From NCBI GenBank assembly GCA_937870605.1, contig CALMZW010000065.1, positions 1 through 10,026 on the forward strand: DNA of 10,026 bases. The letters are read 5' to 3'. The stretch is from an uncultured Synergistaceae bacterium (GTDB taxonomy: Bacteria > Synergistota > Synergistia > Synergistales > Aminobacteriaceae). The translations under genes were made by a program, and so were the position numbers. Within the stretch, counting starts at the first letter, position 1. Each line of letters begins with the position of its first letter. This document shows positions 1 through 7,098 of the stretch, one piece after another. The notes beneath the pieces were generated by a model. That model made no database searches, had not been told where the DNA came from, and saw nothing but the letters and a program-made list of their open reading frames with translations.

Positions 1-29
1 GCGAATGTCGCCGTGATAAACGCCGTCAT
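1..29 (-). CDS. dctM: TRAP transporter large permease (DctM), N-terminal fragment
   Basis: Only the first nine codons lie in the window; they read MTAFITATF from an ATG at 29-27. A strong AGGAGG (42-37) sits 7 nt upstream and overlaps the stop codon of the preceding gene dctQ, so translation is probably coupled. The identity rests mainly on context. TRAP transporters are commonly ordered dctP-dctQ-dctM, and the two preceding genes are dctP and dctQ. The hydrophobic start also suits the large permease, a roughly 12-helix inner-membrane subunit that moves substrate with Na+. Too little is visible to exclude another membrane protein. Confidence 0.72.
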
Positions 30-40
30 GTTCCGTCCTC

Positions 41-616
41 CTAGAAGTCGAGCTTCTCTTCTCGCCGGACCGTGTCCACGGCTTCCTCGGACATCAGGAT
101 CTCGTCGAGATCCCTGCGCCGGATATCGAGCGTCATCTTGCAGAGAAGCATGACAAGGCAGAGCGCGGCGCTGACCGGAACGGAAAGGAGCCACCAGTAC
201 ATGCTCGTGTGCAGGGCCGTGGAGAGCTGGGCCTTGCCGCCCTCCGCCATTGTGAAGCCGTAGGTCGTCAGCACCCAGAGGAAATAGACGATAAGCCCGT
301 TTGAGGCGAATATGAGGATTTTCGCGGGGAGACGCGGAAGCTTCTTCACGAACATCGTCACGCCCACGTGCTCATGCCGCCAGATGCAGAGGGCGACGGA
401 GAGCAGCGCCATCCAGATCATGAGATACCTCGCGAGCTCCTCGGTCCATCCGAGGGGCGACCGCACGATGTACCTCGAGACGACCCCGAGAAGCACCACG
501 GCCGTCATGACGATGGACAGCAGGAACACGGGGTACTCGATGATCCGCTCCAGCCCGTCTCCGATTTTCGCCGCAAGGGAAAAGATCCCGCCGCCCCGTG
601 TTCCCTTCTGTTCCAT
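41..616 (-). CDS. dctQ: TRAP transporter small permease (DctQ)
   Basis: This is the small integral-membrane subunit that partners DctM in a tripartite ATP-independent periplasmic transporter. The 191-residue length and about four hydrophobic segments (near residues 28-50, 61-79, 98-119 and 137-160) fit the family. The motif GWTEELARYLMIW, at about 56-68, is the typical DctQ signature at the start of the second helix, followed by an HVGV turn at about 83-86. The C-terminus is charged and cytoplasmic-looking. The frame also opens with GTG at 625 and ATG at 622. I chose the ATG at 616 because AGGTG (627-623) lies 6 nt before it, while the earlier starts lack a well-spaced Shine-Dalgarno site. 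The gene follows dctP by about 40 nt and is followed by dctM. The transported substrate is unknown. Confidence 0.93.
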   Translation of the reverse strand: MEQKGTRGGGIFSLAAKIGDGLERIIEYPVFLLSIVMTAVVLLGVVSRYIVRSPLGWTEELARYLMIWMALLSVALCIWRHEHVGVTMFVKKLPRLPAKILIFASNGLIVYFLWVLTTYGFTMAEGGKAQLSTALHTSMYWWLLSVPVSAALCLVMLLCKMTLDIRRRDLDEILMSEEAVDTVRREEKLDF

Positions 617-656
617 TGTCATCACCTTTCCCGCCGGTACTCCTTCTTCCGCCTAT

Positions 657-1694
657 CTATCTGGCGGGTTTCGACGCGTCGTCGATCGCCTTGAGGTACA
701 TCTCCGCGAGTTTGACGCCTTCTTCCTTGTAGGTATCCTTGATGAATTCCATTGCGCCCTTTCGTCCGACATCCCGGAATTCCTTCATCGCTTCGGGAGT
801 CGGCGTGTTCACCTGCATTCCGGCCTTCGCAAGCGTCGGAAGTCCCTTTTCGGACGACTCAATGATTCTGTTCAGGCCGCGTCCGGCGACGATCGCCGCT
901 ACGGAGGCCGTATCGACGACATGCTTTTCCTCCGCCGTCAGCCCGTTGTAGAAGTCCTTGTTCATGACCCAGCAGTAGGTGCTGTAGAGATGGTTCGTTA
1001 TCGTCAGGTACTTCTGAACCTCGTGAAGCCGCCCAGTGAGGACGATCGGAATCGGGTTATGCTGCCCGTCGACGACGCCCGTCTGCAGGGACGTGTAGAC
1101 CTCCGCCCACGCGACCGGAGTCGCCGCCGCTCCGTAGACCTTCATGAGGTGCTGATGGGAGGGGAGCGTCATGGTCCGCATCTTGAGCCCCTTGAGATCC
1201 GCCACTGCCTTGATCGGATGCTTGCTGTTGCTGAGCTGGAAGAAGCCTCCGGCCTCTCCGTACCCGAGAACCCGGAATCCGGCCGCTTTCTCGATCTCAG
1301 CGGCGAGGTGCGCGCCGAACGGGCCGTCGAAGACCTTCCACGCCACGTCGTAATTTGGAATGGCGAACGGGATGTCGAGAACGCTGTAGAGCGGATAGAA
1401 CGCCGCCATGCCCCCCGCGGAGGCGATGTAGCTCTGGACGACGCCGACCTTGACCTGTTCCATGGTCTCGCGTTCGTTTCCAAGCTGACCGGCAGGGAAG
1501 ATCTCGACCGTCAGCGCCCCGTTGCTTTCGGCCTCCACGGCGCTCTTGAAGACCGCAGCCATGGCTCCGGTCGCAACCTCGAAGGGCTGTTGCGCGTTCA
1601 GGTGCGCGAGCTTGATGACCTTCGGAGCAGCAAACGCCGTACCGACAGAGACAACCAACAGCATGACCACAATTCCGGACAGTATCCGTTTCAT
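657..1694 (-). CDS. dctP: TRAP transporter substrate-binding protein (DctP family)
   Basis: This is the periplasmic receptor of the TRAP system; it captures a carboxylate-containing solute and delivers it to DctQM. The 345-residue length is typical. Residues 1-22 form a Sec signal peptide: MKR, a hydrophobic core, then an AFA cleavage site before APKVIKLAH. No lipobox cysteine is present, so the mature protein should be free in the periplasm. Family landmarks are FPAGQLGNERE (66-76), DLKGLKMRTM (166-175) and TSLQTGVVDGQHNP (201-214). Arg173 is the expected ligand-carboxylate contact. The start has AAGGAGG (1710-1704) 9 nt upstream. The gene lies 93 nt after the PLP-enzyme gene, the widest gap in the operon, and that gap contains a hairpin. 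The substrate is not predictable from sequence. The operon suggests an amino-acid derivative, which is inference. Confidence 0.95.
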   Translation of the reverse strand: MKRILSGIVVMLLVVSVGTAFAAPKVIKLAHLNAQQPFEVATGAMAAVFKSAVEAESNGALTVEIFPAGQLGNERETMEQVKVGVVQSYIASAGGMAAFYPLYSVLDIPFAIPNYDVAWKVFDGPFGAHLAAEIEKAAGFRVLGYGEAGGFFQLSNSKHPIKAVADLKGLKMRTMTLPSHQHLMKVYGAAATPVAWAEVYTSLQTGVVDGQHNPIPIVLTGRLHEVQKYLTITNHLYSTYCWVMNKDFYNGLTAEEKHVVDTASVAAIVAGRGLNRIIESSEKGLPTLAKAGMQVNTPTPEAMKEFRDVGRKGAMEFIKDTYKEEGVKLAEMYLKAIDDASKPAR

Positions 1695-1748
1695 TCTTTC
1701 CTGCCTCCTTCCGACTCGTTCCGCTTCCCGTCTCCTGGTTCGCGCTCC

Positions 1749-1766
1749 GGCGTCCGCACGGACGCC
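1749..1766. repeat. Intercistronic hairpin upstream of dctP
   Basis: A perfect inverted repeat, GGCGTCC-GTGC-GGACGCC on the minus strand, gives a 7-bp GC-rich stem with a 4-nt loop. It sits in the 93-nt gap between the PLP-enzyme stop (1788) and the dctP start (1694). No T tract follows, so it is not a classical intrinsic terminator. It could stabilise the 3' end of the upstream message or the 5' end of the dctP message, which would allow different transporter and enzyme levels. An 8-bp direct repeat, CGCTCCGG, at 1743-1750 and 1779-1786 overlaps and flanks it. Any function is inference. Confidence 0.45.
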
Positions 1767-1787
1767 CCCATCCCGTTTCGCTCCGGA

Positions 1788-3257
1788 CTACTTCAGCAGA
1801 CCTGTCATCGCGTTGAACGCGTCGATGCGTTCATCGATGACATCCGCCATCCGGTGGATCGATCCCCAGTACTCCTCATGGTCGTACCACTGGGCGTTGA
1901 GCTCCTCCGATGTCTTTCCCTGCTGTTCGACCCACGTGTAGTACTTGAGGTTGTGCACGCGTTTCTTGTCCTGATAGTTCATCTCGAGCATGCAGTCGGT
2001 CCCGGCTCCGAGAACGTACCGGCCATGATCCACGGCGGCCTGCGTCTCCGTGTAGGTTCCGGACTCCGCATCCATTTCGAGGACGCGGGATCCGTACATC
2101 TCCATCGAGTCCGTGAGAACCGTCAGGATGATGTCCCGGCCCGTGAGTTCGTAATACTTCGCCATCTTGACAGCCATCATGATGTTCGCGGCTCCGGATA
2201 TTCCGATCAGGGGGAGGTTTTCAATAAACGAATCATCGACTCCCGCCGCCCGGAGATACCTGATTCCGGCCGGATCGTTGAATATGCGGACCATGGCCAT
2301 CGACGCGGCGTCGTCGACGTCGATGAGAAGATCCGTGTTCCGGACGTTGTGGATCCAGGGGATGTGTTTGTCTCCGATGCCCTCGATCCGGTGCGCGCCG
2401 AACCCGTTCCACAGGAGCGTCGGGCATTGCAGCGCCTCACCGACTCCGAGGACGCTTCCCGGGAAGACCTCCTTGAGATAGTCGCCGCATGCCGTGGTCC
2501 CCGCCGAGCCCGACGTGACCACGACGCCGGCGTACCGGTCCTTCGGCCCCATGACGGCCCGGAGGACCTCCTCCATCGCGCGCCCGGTGACATCGTAGTG
2601 CCAGAGATGGTTGCCGAATTCGTCGAACTGGTTGAACACGACGATGTTATCCCTGGTTTTCCGCAACTCCCAGACCTTGTCGTAGATTTCCTTGACGTTG
2701 CTCTCCGTCCCGGGCGTCGCGATGATTTCTCCGGCGACGGTCCGGAGCCACTCGAAGCGTTCCCGGCTCATGCCCTCCGGGAGGATGGCGATCGAATCGC
2801 AGCCCAGGAGCTGTGCGTTGTACGCGCCTCCCCGACAGTAGTTCCCCGTCGAGGGCCAGACGGCTTTCTGCGTCGTGGGATCGAACTGTCCCGTCACGAG
2901 TCGCGGCGCGAGGCAGGCGAAGCTGGCGCCCACCTTGTGCGCGCCCGTCGGAAACCATTTGCCGACGAGCGCGACGATGCGCGCGTCCACGCCCGAGATG
3001 CACGAAGGAATTTCGATATGGTTCACCCCTCCGTACAGGCCGCCCTTTCTGACGGGCTCGTTCTTCCACGTGATCCGGAAGAGGTTCGCGGAGTCCACGT
3101 CCCAGAGTCCGACGTTGCGAAGTCTCTGCCTGATGACCTCGGGCGTATGGGCCGCCGGATCCTTCATCTGACGGAACGTCGGGATAACGACGTTCCGTTC
3201 GCGTGCGCTCTTGACCGCTCGTTCGAGTTTTTCCTCGTTGACGGACAGGTCAATCAT
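1788..3257 (-). CDS. Fold-type-II PLP-dependent enzyme, unassigned subfamily (TrpB/cysteine synthase-like)
   Basis: The 489-residue protein carries the fold-type-II (tryptophan synthase beta/cysteine synthase) layout. The Schiff-base lysine is probably Lys108 in GAHKVGAS, which resembles the GAHK motif of TrpB. The substrate-carboxylate loop is STGNYCRGG (136-144). The PLP phosphate loop is SGSAGTTACGDY (249-260). An LTDS segment (381-384) near the C-terminal part of the core may supply the Ser facing the pyridine nitrogen. The protein is longer than O-acetylserine sulfhydrylase (about 310 residues) and does not read as TrpB, threonine synthase or threonine dehydratase. Enzymes of this fold do beta or gamma elimination, replacement or deamination of amino acids; I cannot name the substrate. 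The ATG has AGGAG (3269-3265) 7 nt upstream, overlapping the glyA stop, so translation is probably coupled. It sits between glyA and the TRAP genes. Confidence 0.85.
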   Translation of the reverse strand: MIDLSVNEEKLERAVKSARERNVVIPTFRQMKDPAAHTPEVIRQRLRNVGLWDVDSANLFRITWKNEPVRKGGLYGGVNHIEIPSCISGVDARIVALVGKWFPTGAHKVGASFACLAPRLVTGQFDPTTQKAVWPSTGNYCRGGAYNAQLLGCDSIAILPEGMSRERFEWLRTVAGEIIATPGTESNVKEIYDKVWELRKTRDNIVVFNQFDEFGNHLWHYDVTGRAMEEVLRAVMGPKDRYAGVVVTSGSAGTTACGDYLKEVFPGSVLGVGEALQCPTLLWNGFGAHRIEGIGDKHIPWIHNVRNTDLLIDVDDAASMAMVRIFNDPAGIRYLRAAGVDDSFIENLPLIGISGAANIMMAVKMAKYYELTGRDIILTVLTDSMEMYGSRVLEMDAESGTYTETQAAVDHGRYVLGAGTDCMLEMNYQDKKRVHNLKYYTWVEQQGKTSEELNAQWYDHEEYWGSIHRMADVIDERIDAFNAMTGLLK

Positions 3258-3267
3258 CGGAGGTCTC

Positions 3268-4524
3268 CTAGAGATCCGCGTAGAGCGGATGCCTGGAGCA
3301 CAACTCCAGAACCTCCGCGCGAATCGTCGCGAGCGCCGCCTCGTCGTCGATGTTCCGGATGGTGCGGTCGATCCACGAAGCCAGCGTCTTCATGTCGCCT
3401 TCGCGAAGGCCGCGTGTCGTCACGGCCGGTGTTCCGATCCGGATGCCGCTCGTCACCATCGGGCTCTGCGTGTCGAACGGCACGGCGTTCTTGTTCACGG
3501 TCACGCCGGCCTTGTCGAGGGCCGCCTCCGCGGCCTTGCCGGTCACGCCCCTGCTCGTCAGGTTGATCAGGATGAGGTGGTTGTCCGTTCCGCCCGAGAC
3601 GAGATGGAAATCGCGCGAGAGCAGCGCGTCCGCAAGCGCTTTCGCGTTCAGGACGATCTGCTTCTGGTACTCCTTGAATTCGGGACGAAGCGCCTCCCTG
3701 AAAGCGACGGCCTTCGCTGCGATGATGTGCATCAGCGGCCCGCCCTGCATTCCGGGGAAGATCGACTTGTCGAGATCCTTTGCATAGGCGGCCTTGCACA
3801 TGATCATTCCGCCCCTCGGACCGCGAAGGGTCTTGTGCGTCGTCGTCGTTACGAAGTCGCAGAACGGGACCGGATCCTTGTGCTGTCCGGCCGCAATCAG
3901 TCCGGCGATGTGGGCGATATCGAACATCAGCATCGCGCCGGTCTTGTCCGCAATGGCCCGGAAGCGTTCCGCATCGATCTCGCGCGGATAGGCCGAAGCG
4001 CCGATCACGATGAGCTTCGGTTTCTGCTCCTTCGCAAGCCGCTCGACTTCCGCGAAGTCGATGGTCTCCGTCTCGCGGCTCACGCCGTACGGGACGATGT
4101 TGTACAGTTTGCCGGAGAAGTTCACGGGCGATCCGTGCGTCAGATGGCCGCCGTGGGCAAGGTTCATCGCCAGGATCGTATCGCCGGGCTTGAGGACGGT
4201 GAAGAACACCGCCATGTTGGCCTGCGAGCCCGAATGGGGCTGGACGTTCACGTGGTCGCAGTGGAAGAGTTCCTTCGCCCGGTCCCGGGCCAGATTCTCC
4301 GCTTCGTCGACGACGTGGCAGCCGCCGTAGTACCGGTGGGCGGGGTAGCCCTCCGCGTATTTGTTCGTGAGGACGGATCCCGCGGCGGCCAGTACCGCCG
4401 GCGACACGAAATTCTCGGAAGCGATGAGTTCGATTCCCTCCTGCTGTCTCTTTTTCTCCCGTCCGATAACCTCAAAAATTTCCGGATCCGTACTCCTCAG
4501 AAGTTCCGATGCCTTACCAAACAT
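3268..4524 (-). CDS. glyA: Serine hydroxymethyltransferase
   Basis: This is a cytosolic fold-type-I PLP enzyme that interconverts serine plus tetrahydrofolate with glycine plus 5,10-methylene-THF. The family also splits beta-hydroxy amino acids (allo-threonine, phenylserine type) by folate-independent retro-aldol cleavage. The 418-residue length is standard. Landmarks are ELIASENFVS (32-41), HRYYGGC (63-69), VQPHSGSQAN (94-103), FDIAHIAGL (201-209, with the PLP-contacting Asp and His) and TTTTHKTLRGPRGG (226-239), with Lys231 as the Schiff-base lysine. The ATG lies inside the end of the preceding gene (11-nt overlap) and has AAAGGAG (4540-4534) 9 nt upstream. Being locked between two other PLP-enzyme genes and upstream of a transporter suggests a catabolic role, possibly as a dedicated paralogue of a housekeeping glyA. 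That is inference. Confidence 0.96.
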   Translation of the reverse strand: MFGKASELLRSTDPEIFEVIGREKKRQQEGIELIASENFVSPAVLAAAGSVLTNKYAEGYPAHRYYGGCHVVDEAENLARDRAKELFHCDHVNVQPHSGSQANMAVFFTVLKPGDTILAMNLAHGGHLTHGSPVNFSGKLYNIVPYGVSRETETIDFAEVERLAKEQKPKLIVIGASAYPREIDAERFRAIADKTGAMLMFDIAHIAGLIAAGQHKDPVPFCDFVTTTTHKTLRGPRGGMIMCKAAYAKDLDKSIFPGMQGGPLMHIIAAKAVAFREALRPEFKEYQKQIVLNAKALADALLSRDFHLVSGGTDNHLILINLTSRGVTGKAAEAALDKAGVTVNKNAVPFDTQSPMVTSGIRIGTPAVTTRGLREGDMKTLASWIDRTIRNIDDEAALATIRAEVLELCSRHPLYADL

Positions 4525-5767
4525 TCAACAACACTCCTTTCGCTTTCTTCCTGAAATCATCTATGTCCGGATCCGCCACCAGCGGCGATCCGACAGCCTT
4601 TTGCGCGCTCGGTATGTCCTTGAGCCCGTTTCCCGTGACCACGAGAGCCACGGTTTCGTCCGGGGACACCATGCCCTGCATCGCCATTTTGCGGAATCCC
4701 GCGAACGCCGCCACGCCGGCCGGTTCTCCGAATACGCCGGCGGAACGCGCAAGTTCCGGAATGGCGGAAAGAATCTCCGCATCGCTCACCGTCACCGTCG
4801 CTCCTCCGGATTTTCGGACCGCCCGCAGGGCTTTCGCCCAGTTTCTCGGAGCGCCGACCGAAATGCTGTCGGCGATCGTGTCCGCGGGTCCGAAGGTCAC
4901 CCGCTCCGAACCCGAAAGAAACGCATCGTGAATGGGACAGGCTCCTTCGGCCTGCACGCCGGTGATTTTCGGCATCCGATCGATGAGGCCGAGCCGGAGG
5001 AGATCCAGAAACCCCTTGTAGATGCCGCCGATGCAGCAGCCGTCTCCCACGGAAATGAACACCCTGTCGGGGACCTCGAAATCCAGTTGCTCCGCAATCT
5101 CCATCGCGCAGGTCTTCTTTCCCTCGACGAGGTAGGGGTTGATCGCACAGTTTCTGTTGTACCAGCCGTACGCATCGATCGCGGCCGTCGCTAGCAGAAA
5201 GGCGTCGCTGTAATCGCCCCGCACGAGGACAACCGCAGCGCCGTAGACGAGAAGCTGCGTGACCTTCGCGGCGGGCGCCGTCTGGGGGACGAAGATGACG
5301 CTCTGCAGCCCCGAGACGGCGGCGAACCCCGAAAGCGAACTCGCCGCGTTTCCGGTCGACGCGCAGGAGACGATTGTCTGCCCGGCGTCGAGCGCCTTGG
5401 CGACACCCACGGCGCTCGCGCGATCCTTGAGCGACGCCGTCGGGTTCCGTCCGTCGTCCTTGACGAAGATCTTGCGGACGCCATAGGTTTCTCTCAGTTT
5501 CGCCGAATCGTAAAGCGGGGTCCATCCGACGGAGAGCGACGGGATATGGGCATCGTCCTCGACGGGAAGGACCGCCCTGTAGCGCCAGAGGGAACGATCG
5601 GGATCGCAGGCAAGCGACTTCCGGTTCAGACGCGTCCGGATTTCGTCATAGTCGTACAGAACATCCAGCGTCCCGTCGAGGCCGCAGGAGGGGCAGGTGT
5701 ACCGCACGGCGCCGGGCTCGTACTCTCGCCCGCATAGCACACATTGCAGTTTCATGGGTTTCGTCAC
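4514..5767 (-). CDS. Threonine synthase-like PLP-dependent enzyme with N-terminal zinc ribbon
   Basis: The 417-residue protein has an N-terminal four-cysteine zinc ribbon (Cys9, Cys12, Cys25, Cys28), as in many ThrC proteins, followed by a fold-type-II PLP core. The Schiff-base lysine is Lys114 in NPTASLKDRAS, and the carboxylate loop is ASTGNAASS (136-144). The PLP phosphate loop is probably the VGDGCCIGGIYKG segment, which differs from the usual glycine-asparagine-rich ThrC loop. Threonine synthase converts O-phosphohomoserine to threonine, but no other threonine-pathway gene is nearby, so a related elimination or replacement on another substrate is equally likely. Cysteate synthase is a known ThrC paralogue of this kind. 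The start is GTG at 5767, preceded by GGGAGG (5781-5776) with 8-nt spacing; the in-frame ATG at 5755 is too far from that site. The gene starts 28 nt after the M20 gene and overlaps glyA by 11 nt. Confidence 0.85.
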   Translation of the reverse strand: MTKPMKLQCVLCGREYEPGAVRYTCPSCGLDGTLDVLYDYDEIRTRLNRKSLACDPDRSLWRYRAVLPVEDDAHIPSLSVGWTPLYDSAKLRETYGVRKIFVKDDGRNPTASLKDRASAVGVAKALDAGQTIVSCASTGNAASSLSGFAAVSGLQSVIFVPQTAPAAKVTQLLVYGAAVVLVRGDYSDAFLLATAAIDAYGWYNRNCAINPYLVEGKKTCAMEIAEQLDFEVPDRVFISVGDGCCIGGIYKGFLDLLRLGLIDRMPKITGVQAEGACPIHDAFLSGSERVTFGPADTIADSISVGAPRNWAKALRAVRKSGGATVTVSDAEILSAIPELARSAGVFGEPAGVAAFAGFRKMAMQGMVSPDETVALVVTGNGLKDIPSAQKAVGSPLVADPDIDDFRKKAKGVLLNVW

Positions 5768-5795
5768 AGGAATGACCTCCCGTCCGTCATCCGGA

Positions 5796-6989
5796 TCAAT
5801 TGTCGAGCGCCGAGGCGGCGATGCCGTAGTAGCCTCTGCACGCGGAAATCAGTTCGTCGATTTCGATGAATTCGTCGACCCCGTGAACGCGATCCTGCCG
5901 GCTCGGACCGAAGAGAATCGCCGGCAGGCCGAGCGACCCGGCGTAGTGACAGCCGTTCGTTCCGAAGCCGGGTCGGACGCAGACCCGAACGGGCAGGCCG
6001 ACTCGCTCCAAACCGGCCCGGGCACGCTCCAGAAACTCGTCTCCGGGCGACAGAACCCACGCAGGAGCGAAATGTTCCCCCGCAAGGAACGACCCAGTAT
6101 AGCAGCGTTCCTCTCCCTTCGAAATATGGACGTCGGCTTTCAGTCCGGAGTCCTTCAAACCAAGCCAGTCGACGATGTCACGGATTTGCCCGACGACGGC
6201 GTCCCTGGTTTCGCCGAGAAGGAGCCTGCGGTCGAATGTCGCGGTGCATCGGTCGGGAATCGCCCCGGCCCCGGGGATCGGGGAAGAACAGAGGCTGGTG
6301 AGGACGAGAATGCCCTTGCCGAGAAAGGGATCCGTCGGGGGACGAAAGCGCTCCTTGAGCGCGGAGATGAGTTTGACCATTTTGTTCGCCGCGTTGACGC
6401 CATATTCCGGGTGTGCGGAATGCGCCATGACGCCGTGGGTTTCCACGACGATCTCCGCCCGCCCGCGTTGCCCCCGGGCTATCTGCAGATCCGTGGCTTC
6501 GCCGAGGATGACCCGGTCCGGCCGGACGGCCTCTCCCACGGCTCTCGAGGAAAATCCCTCGAATCGTTCCTGCTGTACCGTAGCGGCGACAAAGAGCTCT
6601 CCGGAAAGCGCCGCACCGAGATCCTGCTTCAGAAACGCGCCCGCAAGGATCATCGCGGCGAGGCTCCCCTTCTGGTCCGCCGCGCCCCGGCCGTAGACCC
6701 TTCCGCCGTCGATGAAGGCGCCGTACGGATAGCGGCTCCATGACGCGGGATCTCCTGTTTCGACGTGATCCATCTGCGCCTCCATGAGAAGACGTCCGCC
6801 GGGAGCGGAGAAACGAATCCGCCCAAGCACATTCCCGCAGGAATCGATGGAAACCCCGTCATAGCCGAGGGAGCGCATGGACTCGGCGACACATCGCGCG
6901 ACGTCCGCTTCGCGCCCCGAAACGCTGGGCCTCCGGACAAACTCCTGACATAGGGCGACGAGATCCGACGTGCGTTTTCCGTCCAGCAT
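5796..6989 (-). CDS. M20-family YgeY-like metallohydrolase with altered active site
   Basis: The 397-residue protein has the M20 amidohydrolase layout: a catalytic domain, an inserted dimerisation domain (about residues 160-290) and a return to the catalytic domain. EATDLQIARGQRGRAEI (164-180) and DRRLLLGET (253-261) closely resemble the YgeY selenium-metabolism-linked hydrolase group. M20 enzymes are two-metal hydrolases of N-acyl or N-carbamoyl amino acids and dipeptides. Expected ligands Asp105 (GRGAADQKG), Glu141, Glu164 and His369 are present. The usual HxD motif reads Gln72-Met-Asp74, and the catalytic EE pair reads Gln140-Glu141, so activity is uncertain. The frame is open to an ATG at 7055, but I chose the ATG at 6989 because GGGAGGAG lies just before it; the upstream 22 residues have no good ribosome site and would cover the promoter. 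This is the first gene of the operon, divergent from lysR. Confidence 0.85.
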   Translation of the reverse strand: MLDGKRTSDLVALCQEFVRRPSVSGREADVARCVAESMRSLGYDGVSIDSCGNVLGRIRFSAPGGRLLMEAQMDHVETGDPASWSRYPYGAFIDGGRVYGRGAADQKGSLAAMILAGAFLKQDLGAALSGELFVAATVQQERFEGFSSRAVGEAVRPDRVILGEATDLQIARGQRGRAEIVVETHGVMAHSAHPEYGVNAANKMVKLISALKERFRPPTDPFLGKGILVLTSLCSSPIPGAGAIPDRCTATFDRRLLLGETRDAVVGQIRDIVDWLGLKDSGLKADVHISKGEERCYTGSFLAGEHFAPAWVLSPGDEFLERARAGLERVGLPVRVCVRPGFGTNGCHYAGSLGLPAILFGPSRQDRVHGVDEFIEIDELISACRGYYGIAASALDN

Positions 6990-6993
6990 GCGG

Positions 6994-7001
6994 CTCCTCC
7001 C
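6994..7001 (-). promoter_or_regulatory. Ribosome binding site deciding the M20 hydrolase start
   Basis: GGGAGGAG on the minus strand ends 4 nt before the ATG at 6989; counted from its GGAGG core the spacing is 6 nt. It is by far the best Shine-Dalgarno site in the region and decides the start against the in-frame ATG at 7055. Confidence 0.75.
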
Positions 7002-7043
7002 GTCCGGGGATGCAGAATCGGCGAATGTTATCCTGTACAAAGG

Positions 7044-7071
7044 AGCATACCTCATCTATGATTATTATCAA
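7044..7071 (-). promoter_or_regulatory. Candidate sigma-70 promoter for the seven-gene operon
   Basis: On the minus strand TTGATA (7071-7066) is followed after 16 nt by TATGCT (7049-7044). This fits a -35/-10 pair with five of six and four of six consensus matches. Transcription would begin near 7037, giving a leader of about 50 nt before the ATG at 6989. The -35 element lies inside a dyad that could bind the divergently encoded LysR protein. This is prediction by eye only. Confidence 0.4.
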
Positions 7072-7098
7072 TAACGATATCGTGATGAATCCGATCAC
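7062..7098. promoter_or_regulatory. Cluster of dyads, candidate LysR-type operator
   Basis: Three adjacent symmetric elements lie in the AT-rich intergenic region. TTATT-N3-AATAA (7062-7074) also satisfies the LysR T-N11-A rule. ACGATATCGT (7074-7083) is a perfect 10-bp palindrome. GTGAT-N7-ATCAC (7082-7098) is a third dyad. LysR-type proteins usually bind an upstream recognition site plus an activation site near the -35 of the target promoter. Here the first dyad covers the predicted -35 of the minus-strand operon and the third lies further upstream, matching that layout. The assignment is inference. Confidence 0.5.

Noticed and set aside
312..3566. A 1084-codon open frame on the plus strand, antisense to dctQ, dctP, the PLP enzyme and part of glyA
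   Set aside because: It is rich in Arg, Asp, His and Val with no recognisable domain and lies opposite four well-supported genes. Long antisense frames are common in GC-rich coding DNA, and no sensible ribosome site or promoter supports it.
3211..4554. A 447-codon plus-strand open frame opposite glyA
   Set aside because: Same compositional artefact, running across the whole of a strongly supported serine hydroxymethyltransferase gene.
6990..7055. A 22-residue N-terminal extension of the M20 hydrolase from the ATG at 7055
   Set aside because: It has no good ribosome binding site, has no similarity to the M20 start, and would overlap the predicted promoter; the ATG at 6989 has an excellent site.
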